A stretch of 52,384 bases of DNA, taken from the NCBI RefSeq assembly GCF_002924365.1, contig NZ_PQWB01000037.1:1-52384 (forward strand). The letters are read 5' to 3'. The notes below the pieces were generated by a model that was given only the letters and a program-made list of their open reading frames with translations, was not told the DNA's origin and ran no database searches. Shown here piece after piece: positions 17,301 to 23,606 of this stretch (position 1 is its first letter; every line of letters starts with the position of its first letter). Position numbers and translations under genes: made by a program. Source of the stretch: Chromobacterium alticapitis. GTDB lineage: Bacteria > Pseudomonadota > Gammaproteobacteria > Burkholderiales > Chromobacteriaceae.

Positions 17301-17810
17301 AGCCCGCGCAAGGAGCCGCAGCTGTTGGCCGGCTTCGTCACCGGCATCCGCGTCAAGGTGGGCAACCGCGGCAAGATGGCCTTCGTCCAGCTGGATGACG
17401 GCACCGCCAAGCTGGAAGTCAGCCTGTTCGCCGAGAGCTTCGAGCTGAACCGCGACAAGCTGAAGGAAGACATCGTGCTGGTGGTGGAAGGCAAGGTCAG
17501 CGAGGACAGCTTCTCCGGCGGCCTGCGCATCATCGTGGACAAGCTGCACACCCTGGGCGAGGCGCGCAGCCGCTACGCGCGCGGCCTGTCGCTGCAGCTG
17601 CCGGCCAAGCCGGACATCGCCCGCCTCAAATCCGAGCTGCACCCCTTCAAGAGCCTGGACGCCGGCTGCCTGGTGCGGCTGGCCTACAACAACGGCCAGG
17701 CCCGCGGCGAGCTGATGCTGCCCCAGGAATGGGGCGTGCGCCTGGACGACGGCCTCTTGCTGTCGCTGAGCGACTGGCTGGGCGAAGGCAAGGTCAAGGT
17801 GCTGTGGTAG
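14376..17810 (+). CDS. dnaE: DNA polymerase III alpha subunit
   Basis: The 1144-aa replicative polymerase is near the E. coli DnaE length of 1160. The N-terminal PHP domain begins FVHLRLHSEFSITDG. Palm catalytic residues are in MPDFDVDFCQENRW (about residues 401-414), and the third catalytic Asp lies in GLVKFDFLGLRNLT. GPGRGSGAGSLVAY marks the C-family core. A tandem HhH region, an OB fold (RVKVGNRGKMAFVQLDDGT) and a clamp-binding-like GGLFDMFG lie in the C-terminal third. Its TAG stop codon forms part of an intergenic palindromic repeat (17807-17844). Confidence 0.97.
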   Translation: MNAPRFVHLRLHSEFSITDGIVRLDDAVKRAVKEQMPALGVSDLMNLFGMVKFYKSCRNKGIKPIVSADIWLENEEDRDKPYRLMLTAKNREGYRRLCELLTEAFSHNQYRGRAEIKRAWLENGDNSNLLCLSGAHLGDVGVALSMGQRDEARRRAEYWEKLFPGAFYLEIQRVDSPQVENVVQATLWLAGETTLPVVATHPIQFMDKDDFKAHEARVCIAEGYTLGDKRRPRSFNECQHFLSADEMEARFADIPEALANTVEIAKRCNISVVLGKNYLPLFPTPDGMTLDDFLVYEAKRGLEERLKQLYPDEAEREAKRPDYDARLKFECDTIIQMGFPGYFLIVADFIQWGKGNGCPVGPGRGSGAGSLVAYSLSITDLDPLKYALLFERFLNPERVSMPDFDVDFCQENRWRVIEYTRRKYGEEAVSQIVTFGTMSSKSVIRDVGRVLDLPFGLCDRLSKLIPLEANKPLSLDKAMQVEAQIGEIIESEGAQELIELAMKLEDLTRGLGMHAGGVLIAPGRLTDFCPLYIASGEGASPVSQFDKDDVEQIGLVKFDFLGLRNLTIIELAQKYIKDITGEEVDVAHLPLDDKPAYKVFATANTTAVFQFESTGMKKMLVEAKPSKFEEIIAFVALYRPGPMDLIPDFIQRMHGAKFEYLHPLLEPVLAPTYGIMVYQEQVMQSAQVIGGYSLGGADLLRRAMGKKKVEEMVAQRAMFVQGAAKQDIPESKANEIFDYMEKFAGYGFNKSHAAAYALVAYHTAWLKAHHCAAYMAATMSTELDNTDQLKVFYDDCQDAKNGITFLPPDVNHSFYRFVPVSRKEIRYALGAIKGTGESAVDHIVSARQAGGPFTDLFDFCKRTDKKLVNKRVIEALIRAGAFDAIEANRALLFANVGLAMEAAEQEHANANQGGLFDMFGDDVAPAVAMVATRPWNDAVKLAEEKLAIGFYLSDHPFSSYEKEVRGFIKTTLSRLSPRKEPQLLAGFVTGIRVKVGNRGKMAFVQLDDGTAKLEVSLFAESFELNRDKLKEDIVLVVEGKVSEDSFSGGLRIIVDKLHTLGEARSRYARGLSLQLPAKPDIARLKSELHPFKSLDAGCLVRLAYNNGQARGELMLPQEWGVRLDDGLLLSLSDWLGEGKVKVLW

Positions 17811-17844
17811 GGCGGAAGCCTCGCATCCCGCGGGGCGTTCCGCC
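17807..17844. repeat. REP-like palindrome, family A, copy 1 (contains dnaE stop)
   Basis: GTAGGGCGGAAGCC and GGCGTTCCGCC form the arms of an imperfect palindrome. The same family recurs at 17978-18012, 19015-19046, 45740-45775 and 46232-46263. The shared edge GTAGGGCGGA/TCCGCCCTAC defines the family. Confidence 0.75.
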
Positions 17845-18317
17845 GATCGCAACGACACAGCCATAGCGCGGCTTGGCCATGCCAGCGAACAACGCTGGAC
17901 CAACCGCTCTTATGGATCGCGGGCATGGCCGGAACGGCCTAACCCGCGCTACGAAACTGCGACACATGGCGACAAGCGGCGGAACGCCCGGCAAACCGGG
18001 CTTCCGCCCTACCGCTGACTCATGGGCATGGTCTGCACAGCCAAGCCGCGCTACCTGACTGAACCGCTCCGCCCCCGCGCCGCCATTCGCTCCAACGGCG
18101 GCGTTTTTCATTCCGGCTTGCCTCCTTGCTAGCCGATACTCATGTCATTACCATGCAAATGGCGTTTCAACCGCGGCCGGAGGCCTCTACGATCCCCCCG
18201 GCAAAACCTAAGCCAGACGGGCATTGGCGGGCCGCTGTCGTCTGTCTGTCGCCCCACTGTCCTTGTCCATGCGGGCGAGCCAAGCCACACTGCCCCCAGT
18301 GATCCAACGGAGGTTTT
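17811..18317. other. Intergenic region dnaE-HTH gene, repeat-containing
   Basis: No credible gene is seen in this 507-bp gap. It contains family-A palindromes at 17807-17844 and 17978-18012. The stretch between them (for example GGCATGGCCGGAACGGCC near 17924) is also rich in short inverted repeats. The promoter of the downstream HTH gene should lie in the last 150 bp. Confidence 0.6.
17978..18012. repeat. REP-like palindrome, family A, copy 2
   Basis: GGCGGAACGCCCGG, a short CAAA loop and CCGGGCTTCCGCCCTAC form a near-perfect palindrome. It is essentially the reverse complement of the copy at 45740-45775. The flank CATGGCGACAAGCGGCG is shared with copy 3. Confidence 0.8.
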
Positions 18318-18809
18318 ATGCTGATACAGAAACTGAGACTGCAACGCGGCTGGTCGCAACAACAACTGGCCGGTCTGAGCGTGCGGACCATCCAGCGCAT
18401 CGAGCGCGGCCAGGGCGCCAGCGTTGAGTCGCTGAAGTCGCTGGCCTCCGTATTCGAGATCGACTTCTCGGAACTCAACCAGGAGCTAGCCATGACCGAC
18501 TCGACCACCCCAGACGCCGTCGCAGCCCCCATCGTCTCCCGCGACCTGGAGGAAATGCTGGCCCTGCAGCACGTGAACCGGCTAAAACGCTTCTACCGCC
18601 AGTTGGCGCAATATGCTTTGGTAATGATGCTGCTGGCCGCCGTCAATCTACTGACTTCGCCACACCAGCTGTGGGTGGTCTGGCCGGCGCTAGGCTGGGG
18701 CATAGGCCTGCTGCTGCAAGCGGTCAGCACCTTCGAGCTTTTACCCATACTGGGGCCGGACTGGGAGCGGCGGCAGGTGGAAAAACGACTCGGCCGCAAA
18801 TTGTCTTAA
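18318..18809 (+). CDS. XRE-type HTH protein with C-terminal 2TM domain
   Basis: The 163-aa protein has an XRE helix-turn-helix at residues 1-56 (LRLQRGWSQQQLAGLSVRT, then IQRIERGQGASVESLKSLA), a linker, then two membrane helices at about 95-112 and 117-137 and a basic tail (ERRQVEKRLGRKLS). This is the HTH-2TM architecture of small membrane-tethered regulators; the target and signal are unknown. ATG 18318 is preceded by GGAGG. It stands alone between two repeat-rich gaps. Confidence 0.8.
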   Translation: MLIQKLRLQRGWSQQQLAGLSVRTIQRIERGQGASVESLKSLASVFEIDFSELNQELAMTDSTTPDAVAAPIVSRDLEEMLALQHVNRLKRFYRQLAQYALVMMLLAAVNLLTSPHQLWVVWPALGWGIGLLLQAVSTFELLPILGPDWERRQVEKRLGRKLS

Positions 18810-18906
18810 CGAGGCGAATCGCATCGCAGACATTATCTGAGCGCCCCCGTACTACGAGACGTTAATCCGCGCGACAAAACCGTGCGTGCGATGAGCTGCG
18901 GCAAAG

Positions 18907-18946
18907 CCCCTCTCCCCTCGCGGGAGAGGGGTTGGGGAGAGGGGGC
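18907..18946. repeat. Family-C repeat (CCCTCTCCC...GGGAGAGGG), copy 1
   Basis: CCCCTCTCCC is followed by GGGAGAGGGGTTGGGGAGAG with a further GGGGC, a G-rich inverted repeat. A copy identical over the last 25 bases lies at 35884-35909. Both are intergenic. Confidence 0.75.
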
Positions 18947-18955
18947 TAACGGATC

Positions 18956-19008
18956 GCGCGCCGGCTGCCATGGACACCGAACTCACCGCCTCCAGCGCGC
19001 CCATGGCG
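18956..19008. repeat. Displaced 53-bp copy of part of the phospholipase C gene
   Basis: 18956-19008 matches 26651-26703, inside the phospholipase C coding sequence, at 51 of 53 bases, including 37 identical bases in a row (18972-19008). The source segment encodes about residues 557-574 of the enzyme. The copy has no coding role where it sits and abuts a degenerate palindromic repeat. Confidence 0.8.
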
Positions 19009-19014
19009 ACAAGC

Positions 19015-19046
19015 GGCGAAACGCCCGGCAAGCCGGACTTTCGCCC
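19015..19046. repeat. REP-like palindrome, family A, degenerate copy 3
   Basis: GGCGAAACGCCCGGCAAGCC followed by GGACTTTCGCCC differs from copy 2 at a few bases and retains the stem only partly. Its left flank CATGGCGACAAGCGGCG is identical to that of copy 2. Confidence 0.6.
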
Positions 19047-19370
19047 GACTTTTATCCGTTCGCGCCAGCCCTAGCGCGGCTTGATGTTTTACTCCAGCTA
19101 GACGCCGTCCGACTTTCCGCCAGGCCGCGTTCATCATTGCAGCCATAGTTCGGATTAGCCCTATCCCTCCCCGCAAACAACGTTCCCCCGCTCGTTGACC
19201 AGCCTCACATATCGATTGCGGCCGGGTCTGGCAGGCCACGGCCTGCGGCCAACGGCGGCAAAACCCCTCCCGACATGCGACGCTCTCCCTTGAGAGCCGG
19301 CGTGCTCTTATCTCCATTCTTTGCTTTTCTATTGCGGTCGCTGCGGTTTTAGCCACAAACCAGAGACTCC

Positions 19371-19410
19371 TCTTTAAAATGACATTGAAATAGTATACAT
19401 TTGTCATCTT
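19371..19410 (+). promoter_or_regulatory. AT-rich promoter/operator candidate of the ATP-grasp cluster
   Basis: ATGACA (19379-19384) and TGTCAT (19402-19407) form inverted half-sites around TTGAAATAGTATACATT, which contains a -10-like TATACA. It is the only strongly AT-rich stretch between the repeats and the first gene at 19437. Half-sites overlapping a promoter suggest regulator control; no regulator gene is in the cluster, the nearest being the HTH-2TM gene at 18318. Confidence 0.4.
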
Positions 19411-19436
19411 AATTTTTCTAACTAGACCTCTCTGGC

Positions 19437-20246
19437 ATGGAAATGGAAACTTTAGAAACGATTCGCCTCACCACTCCGGCACATGCCGGATGGTCAGCAG
19501 GTCCCGCAGAGGAATTGACTCGCGCCAGCCTGCACCAACTGTTCACCAACCAGATCCCGTTCATCCGGCTGCGAAACTTCGCCTCTGTGGCGGAGTGCGA
19601 GCAATTGGTCAAGCAGGCCGGCCGCTACGGCTTTAGCCCTTACCGCGGCGTAGAGCCGCAGATCAACAAGATCGGCATCACCGTTTTCGAATACAACCGC
19701 TTATCCCAAGAGCGTTACTTCTCCGATGCCGCAGCCGCAACCACTCAGCTGCAAGACATCTTCGACAACAGCTTCGATCCGATTGAGAGGCTGATGGGAC
19801 AAATTCAACATGCCGGGATGCACGCCATCGTCGCGCGCCGCGGAAACGGCCAGCCTTATTACGCCGGCCTGGTCCGCCGCATCGAGAACGGCACCCTGCT
19901 CCACATCGACTTCGCGCCGGCTGAACAGCAAGAGTGGGAAGTCGCCGGCATTACGCATCAATTAGCATGGAACCTCTACTTGCGGACCTCCGAGGACCAG
20001 GGCAAAACCCATATCTACAACCGGCAATGGACGCCGCAAGATGACGTATTCCGCGACGGAACCTATGGCTACGATCCGCAGGTAGCCGCAGGCTGCCAGC
20101 AAATCAGCTTCCAACCGCGTCCAGGCGAGCTCGTCATCTTCAACACGCGCAACTTCCACTATGTGGATCCGACACCTGACGAGCGCGTGACGGTCACCTC
20201 CGCCATAGGCCGGATCTCTGACGACGAAACGGTATTCTGGTCCTGA
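19437..20246 (+). CDS. Fe(II)/2-oxoglutarate oxygenase, amino-acid hydroxylase-like
   Basis: The 269-aa enzyme shows the facial triad H156-x-D158 in TLLHIDFAPAEQQEW, H241 in NFHYVDPTPDER and the 2-oxoglutarate-binding R250 just before VTVTSAIG. The stretch QLAWNLYLRTSEDQGKTHIY resembles free-amino-acid oxygenases related to the halogenase BesD. Halogenases of that family have Gly in place of the Asp; Asp is kept here, so hydroxylation is predicted over chlorination. First gene of a six-gene same-strand cluster. ATG 19437 lacks a good RBS; ATG 19443 is an alternative. Substrate unknown. Confidence 0.75.
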   Translation: MEMETLETIRLTTPAHAGWSAGPAEELTRASLHQLFTNQIPFIRLRNFASVAECEQLVKQAGRYGFSPYRGVEPQINKIGITVFEYNRLSQERYFSDAAAATTQLQDIFDNSFDPIERLMGQIQHAGMHAIVARRGNGQPYYAGLVRRIENGTLLHIDFAPAEQQEWEVAGITHQLAWNLYLRTSEDQGKTHIYNRQWTPQDDVFRDGTYGYDPQVAAGCQQISFQPRPGELVIFNTRNFHYVDPTPDERVTVTSAIGRISDDETVFWS

Positions 20247-20275
20247 CCCTCCCCGACACACCCGCAAACAAAATC

Positions 20276-21061
20276 ATGCCTGCCACTACACATATCGAGG
20301 ACTTGCGGCAAACCATCGCCGCCCTGGTCAAGCAACAAGGCTATGCCCACGTCAGCTCGAACAACGCCATTCGCCTGCTGGCCGAGGCAATACCGGGTAT
20401 CGAACAGCATCTGCCCTCTTATTTGGAGCAGTGGGACCACTTGCCGCAAGACCGCTTCATGGCGGACGGCGGCCTGTACCGCTATCGCCGATTCAATTGC
20501 CTGGGAGCCGAGCGGCGCGATGGCCAGATGCTTTTCACCTCGCAGCCACAACGTCCGTTCTATCAGTCGACGGAATTCAACACGCTCAACGGCGGCATCG
20601 AACGCATCTATGAAGGACTGGACGAACAGGATCTGGCGCACCCGGTATATCGCGCGCTGCTTGCCGCCTCCAGCCGCATCATAGACGCGCTGCACCCGGC
20701 ACCCGCTTGGGACATTGAATTGCATCCGATTCGCACAGCCTGCGCGCCGGGCTGCGCTGGCGAGCCCACGCCCGAAGGCATTCATCAGGACGGCGTCGAT
20801 TACTTTTTCGCCATTCTGATCCATCGCCAGAATGTCGAAGGCGGCGTCAGCGAACTGCAGGACGAACACCACGCCCAGGTATGGCAGGCGCCCTTGCTGA
20901 ACAGCATGGAATTCCTGCTGGTGGACGATCGCCGCATGTATCACGGCGTCTCTTCATGCCTGGCCGCGAATAACGCCCCCGGCTGGCGCGATGCGCTCAT
21001 CCTCAACTACCGCCTCCCCAAAGGCGCGCCTTCCCGCCACGCATCGTGGCAACAAGGATAA
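20276..21061 (+). CDS. 2OG-Fe dioxygenase family protein (amino-acid hydroxylase type)
   Basis: The 261-aa protein is of the family that includes L-isoleucine dioxygenase. EGIHQDGVDYFFAILIHR carries H170 and D172, MYHGVSS carries H223, and a C-terminal Arg (R238) precedes DALILNYRLP. It is a different oxygenase family from the preceding gene, so the cluster has two separate hydroxylation steps or acts on two building blocks. The 29-bp gap from the upstream gene and 6-bp gap to the next indicate one transcript. Confidence 0.8.
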   Translation: MPATTHIEDLRQTIAALVKQQGYAHVSSNNAIRLLAEAIPGIEQHLPSYLEQWDHLPQDRFMADGGLYRYRRFNCLGAERRDGQMLFTSQPQRPFYQSTEFNTLNGGIERIYEGLDEQDLAHPVYRALLAASSRIIDALHPAPAWDIELHPIRTACAPGCAGEPTPEGIHQDGVDYFFAILIHRQNVEGGVSELQDEHHAQVWQAPLLNSMEFLLVDDRRMYHGVSSCLAANNAPGWRDALILNYRLPKGAPSRHASWQQG

Positions 21062-21067
21062 AAATCC

Positions 21068-22276
21068 ATGCAACAGAAACACGTGCTGGTGGTCGGCGGA
21101 CGCGACCATACTCTAGACAAGCTGGACAAGCTGGGCGTCCGTTACTCCATGATGCAGACGCCGGACTTGGTGACGGATAAACAAGTGCGCGACTCGGAAC
21201 GCTACGTCGTGATGGATTATCGGGATGTCGAGGAAGTCCTCTTGGTTGCTCGGGCCTGGCATGCCAAAGATCCGTTCGACGCCATCGTGTCGCTAGCGGA
21301 ATACGGCATGCACGCCGCCTCGCTATGCGCGATTGATTTGCAACTGCCTGGCGACAACCTGAGCGCGGTGCAACTTACCCGGGACAAAATCCACATGCGC
21401 GCGGCCATGGAGCAGCATCGACTCAGCCCTGTGCGCTACCAAACCTGCGCTCGCCTGGAAGATGCGCTGGCCTTCCTCCATAGTCTGGACGGCCAGCCCA
21501 TGGTGCTCAAGCCGTTCGACGGCGGCGGCAGCGAGGGCGTGTTCTACGTGGAAAACGAGGCGGCATTGCGCGAGCGCTGGCCGCTGACCCAGGCCGCCAC
21601 GGCCAGCCCCATCCTGGCTGAGGAATTTCTGGAAGGGCCGGAATTCAGCGTGGAATCGATTTCCCGCAACGGCCGCCATGAAATCGCGATCATCACCGAA
21701 AAAATCACCACCGAGCTACCCACCTTTGTCGAGTTGGGCCATCAGGTGCCCGCCCGTCTGGCCCCAGCCGACAAGGCCGCGATAGAAAGCCTGGTGCTTG
21801 GCTTCCTGGAGGTCGTCGGACAACGCACCGCCCCCGCGCACACGGAAATTCGGCTCACCCGCAGCGGCCCCCGCATCATCGAATCGCAAACCCGGATCGG
21901 CGGCGACCAGATCTGGGAGATGTGCGAGATGGTCAGTGGCGTAGACCTGATGAGCGAAACAATCTGCGAACTGCTCAGCCTGCCGCAACCGCCCCGCCAG
22001 CCGGTCGCCTCTGCCGCCGCCATCCGTTTCTTCCCGCTCCAGCATGCGCGCATCGTCAAGGTGGAAAACCTAGAACAGGCTGAACGCGCTCCAGGCATTG
22101 TCCGCGTCAAATGCACTTTGAAGCCGGGCCAAGAATTGGGGCGCCTCAGCGGCTCTGACTCTCGCCAAGGCTATGTGCTCTGCACGGGTAAAGACATTGA
22201 CGAGGCCATGCTCAACGCCGAAACCGGCCGCGATCTGGTCAAGGTCGAATGGGAACCGCTTCCGGCGACCGTCTGA
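21068..22276 (+). CDS. ATP-grasp ligase 1
   Basis: The 402-aa ATP-grasp enzyme has a pre-ATP-grasp N-domain (residues 1-100), ATP lysine K148 in MVLKPFDGGGSEGVFYV and metal ligands in HTEIRLT (E260) and IIESQTRIGGD (E272). It ends with a C-terminal beta-rich domain (about 310-402). This matches carboxylate-amine ligases that make peptide bonds between unprotected amino acids through acyl-phosphates. The substrates cannot be deduced; the adjacent oxygenases suggest a hydroxylated amino acid. ATG 21068 follows AAGGA. Confidence 0.8.
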   Translation: MQQKHVLVVGGRDHTLDKLDKLGVRYSMMQTPDLVTDKQVRDSERYVVMDYRDVEEVLLVARAWHAKDPFDAIVSLAEYGMHAASLCAIDLQLPGDNLSAVQLTRDKIHMRAAMEQHRLSPVRYQTCARLEDALAFLHSLDGQPMVLKPFDGGGSEGVFYVENEAALRERWPLTQAATASPILAEEFLEGPEFSVESISRNGRHEIAIITEKITTELPTFVELGHQVPARLAPADKAAIESLVLGFLEVVGQRTAPAHTEIRLTRSGPRIIESQTRIGGDQIWEMCEMVSGVDLMSETICELLSLPQPPRQPVASAAAIRFFPLQHARIVKVENLEQAERAPGIVRVKCTLKPGQELGRLSGSDSRQGYVLCTGKDIDEAMLNAETGRDLVKVEWEPLPATV

Positions 22277-22290
22277 AACTGAAACGCTAC

Positions 22291-22310
22291 TCGCCCGCAA
22301 TAGCGGGCGA
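22291..22310 (+). other. Intercistronic hairpin in the cluster
   Basis: TCGCCCGC, loop AATA, GCGGGCGA is a perfect 8-bp stem in the 51-bp gap between the two ATP-grasp genes. It has no T run, so an mRNA stability or processing element is likelier than a terminator. Confidence 0.5.
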
Positions 22311-22327
22311 ACCCAAGGCAAAACTCC

Positions 22328-23551
22328 ATGCGCGCACTGTTACTCGCCCCACCTAAAATCATTCTGCAAAACAGCTCGGCGGACTGGGCCTCCGCCACCG
22401 GCGGAGATGCGGTCCTTTTCACCGACGCCGCCGAACGGGAGGCCATCGTCGCCCATGCCGGCAGCGCCTTCGCCGAGATCCGCTTCTTCAAGGACTTCAA
22501 CAATAACGGTCTGGTGGAAAAGCAGGCCCTTGACATGCATCGGGCAGCCCCGTTCCGCAATGTGATCGCGCTTGCGGAAAGCGACGTGCTGCGCGCGGCC
22601 AGGCTGCGCCAGAAATGGAATCTCGGAGGGTTGACGCCAGCCGACGCCGTCTTCTTTCGCGACAAATTCGAGATGAAGAAGCGCGCGCGCGCCGCCGGCG
22701 TCCCGGTTGCCGACTTCCAACTGAGCCACACCCCGCTCGACCTGCTGGATTTCATCGGTGTCCATGGCTACCCCATTGTCGTCAAACCGGTAGACGGCCG
22801 CGGCTCTTCCGGTGTGCAAGTGCTTCGCGACGAAGCCATGTTGGAATCGTATCTAGAATCCGGCGCGGCCGTTCTGGGCAAAAGCCCGCTGACCGAAAGC
22901 TTTGTGCCAGGCGAGATGTATCAGGCCAACGGCCTCTATCTGGACGGCAAGCTCGTACTGCTGTCCTGCGTGCAATGCGTGCACTCCAACCTGGAGTTTC
23001 TCAACGGCGAATGGCTAGGCTTGAAAATGCTAGACCCTGCCGGCGAGCTATGGGGCCGCCTGGATGCCTTCGCGACGGACCTGCTGCAGCGCGTGCTGCC
23101 CATGCCGCCGAACGGCCTATTCCACATCGAGATATTCCACACGCCGGACGGGCAGCTATACCTGTGCGAGGCCGCCTGCCGACTAGCCGGCTGCCTGGCC
23201 AACGACCAAATTCGACACGCTTTCGGCATCGACGTGCGGATGGAGTACATCCGGTCGGAATGCGGCTATCCGCAACGGCTGACGACGGAAAGGCCCCGCC
23301 CGGCGAAAATGATCGCAGAACTGAACATCCCGCCCCGCCCCGCTCTGCTGCGCAGCCTGCCCGGGCAGGCGCCGCAGCCATGGGTAGCGTTCTACAAGCG
23401 CAACGCCAGCCCCGGACAGGAATACCGGAAGATGGCGTTCACCAATGGCGAGATCGCCAGCCTGCTGATCACCGGCGCCGACGAAGCGGAATTGGCACAG
23501 CGCTTACAACAAGCGGCCACCTGGTTCGAACGCGAAACCATCTGGGACTGA
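22328..23551 (+). CDS. ATP-grasp ligase 2
   Basis: The 407-aa protein is only distantly similar to the first ligase. K153 is in PIVVKPVDGRGSSGVQVL. Metal-binding residues are in FHIEIFHTPDGQLYLCEAA (E268, E281) with ACRLAGCLAND following. The region NSNN-type tail seen in many ATP-grasps is replaced by RLAGCLANDQ. A C-terminal domain (about 330-407) follows. Two ligases in one cluster suggest a tripeptide, or peptide formation plus a second conjugation. The same-strand gap of 51 bp fits an operon. Confidence 0.78.
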   Translation: MRALLLAPPKIILQNSSADWASATGGDAVLFTDAAEREAIVAHAGSAFAEIRFFKDFNNNGLVEKQALDMHRAAPFRNVIALAESDVLRAARLRQKWNLGGLTPADAVFFRDKFEMKKRARAAGVPVADFQLSHTPLDLLDFIGVHGYPIVVKPVDGRGSSGVQVLRDEAMLESYLESGAAVLGKSPLTESFVPGEMYQANGLYLDGKLVLLSCVQCVHSNLEFLNGEWLGLKMLDPAGELWGRLDAFATDLLQRVLPMPPNGLFHIEIFHTPDGQLYLCEAACRLAGCLANDQIRHAFGIDVRMEYIRSECGYPQRLTTERPRPAKMIAELNIPPRPALLRSLPGQAPQPWVAFYKRNASPGQEYRKMAFTNGEIASLLITGADEAELAQRLQQAATWFERETIWD

Positions 23552-23561
23552 GCCTCCCTCC

Positions 23562-23584
23562 AGGCCCGCGCGCGGCGCGGGCCT
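23562..23584 (+). other. Second intercistronic hairpin in the cluster
   Basis: AGGCCCGCG and CGCGGGCCT form a perfect 9-bp stem around CGCGG, in the 55-bp gap before the flavoprotein gene. No T run follows. Together with 22291-22310 it means both long gaps of the cluster carry a strong hairpin. Confidence 0.5.
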
Positions 23585-23606
23585 CCCATGACACTCCATT
23601 CTCCAC

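Larger units (their letters stand above)
18810..19436. other. Repeat-rich intergenic region upstream of the ATP-grasp cluster
   Basis: This 627-bp gap shows no credible gene. It holds a family-C repeat (18907-18945), a displaced fragment of the phospholipase C gene (18956-19008), a degenerate family-A palindrome (19015-19046) and, from about 19310, an AT-rich stretch that is the likely promoter region of the cluster. Confidence 0.65.

Noticed and set aside
14331-17903. 1190-codon open frame on the minus strand over dnaE
   Set aside because: It is the antisense of a clear dnaE gene; long antisense frames are expected at high GC. The product is His/Gln/Leu/Val-rich with no domain.
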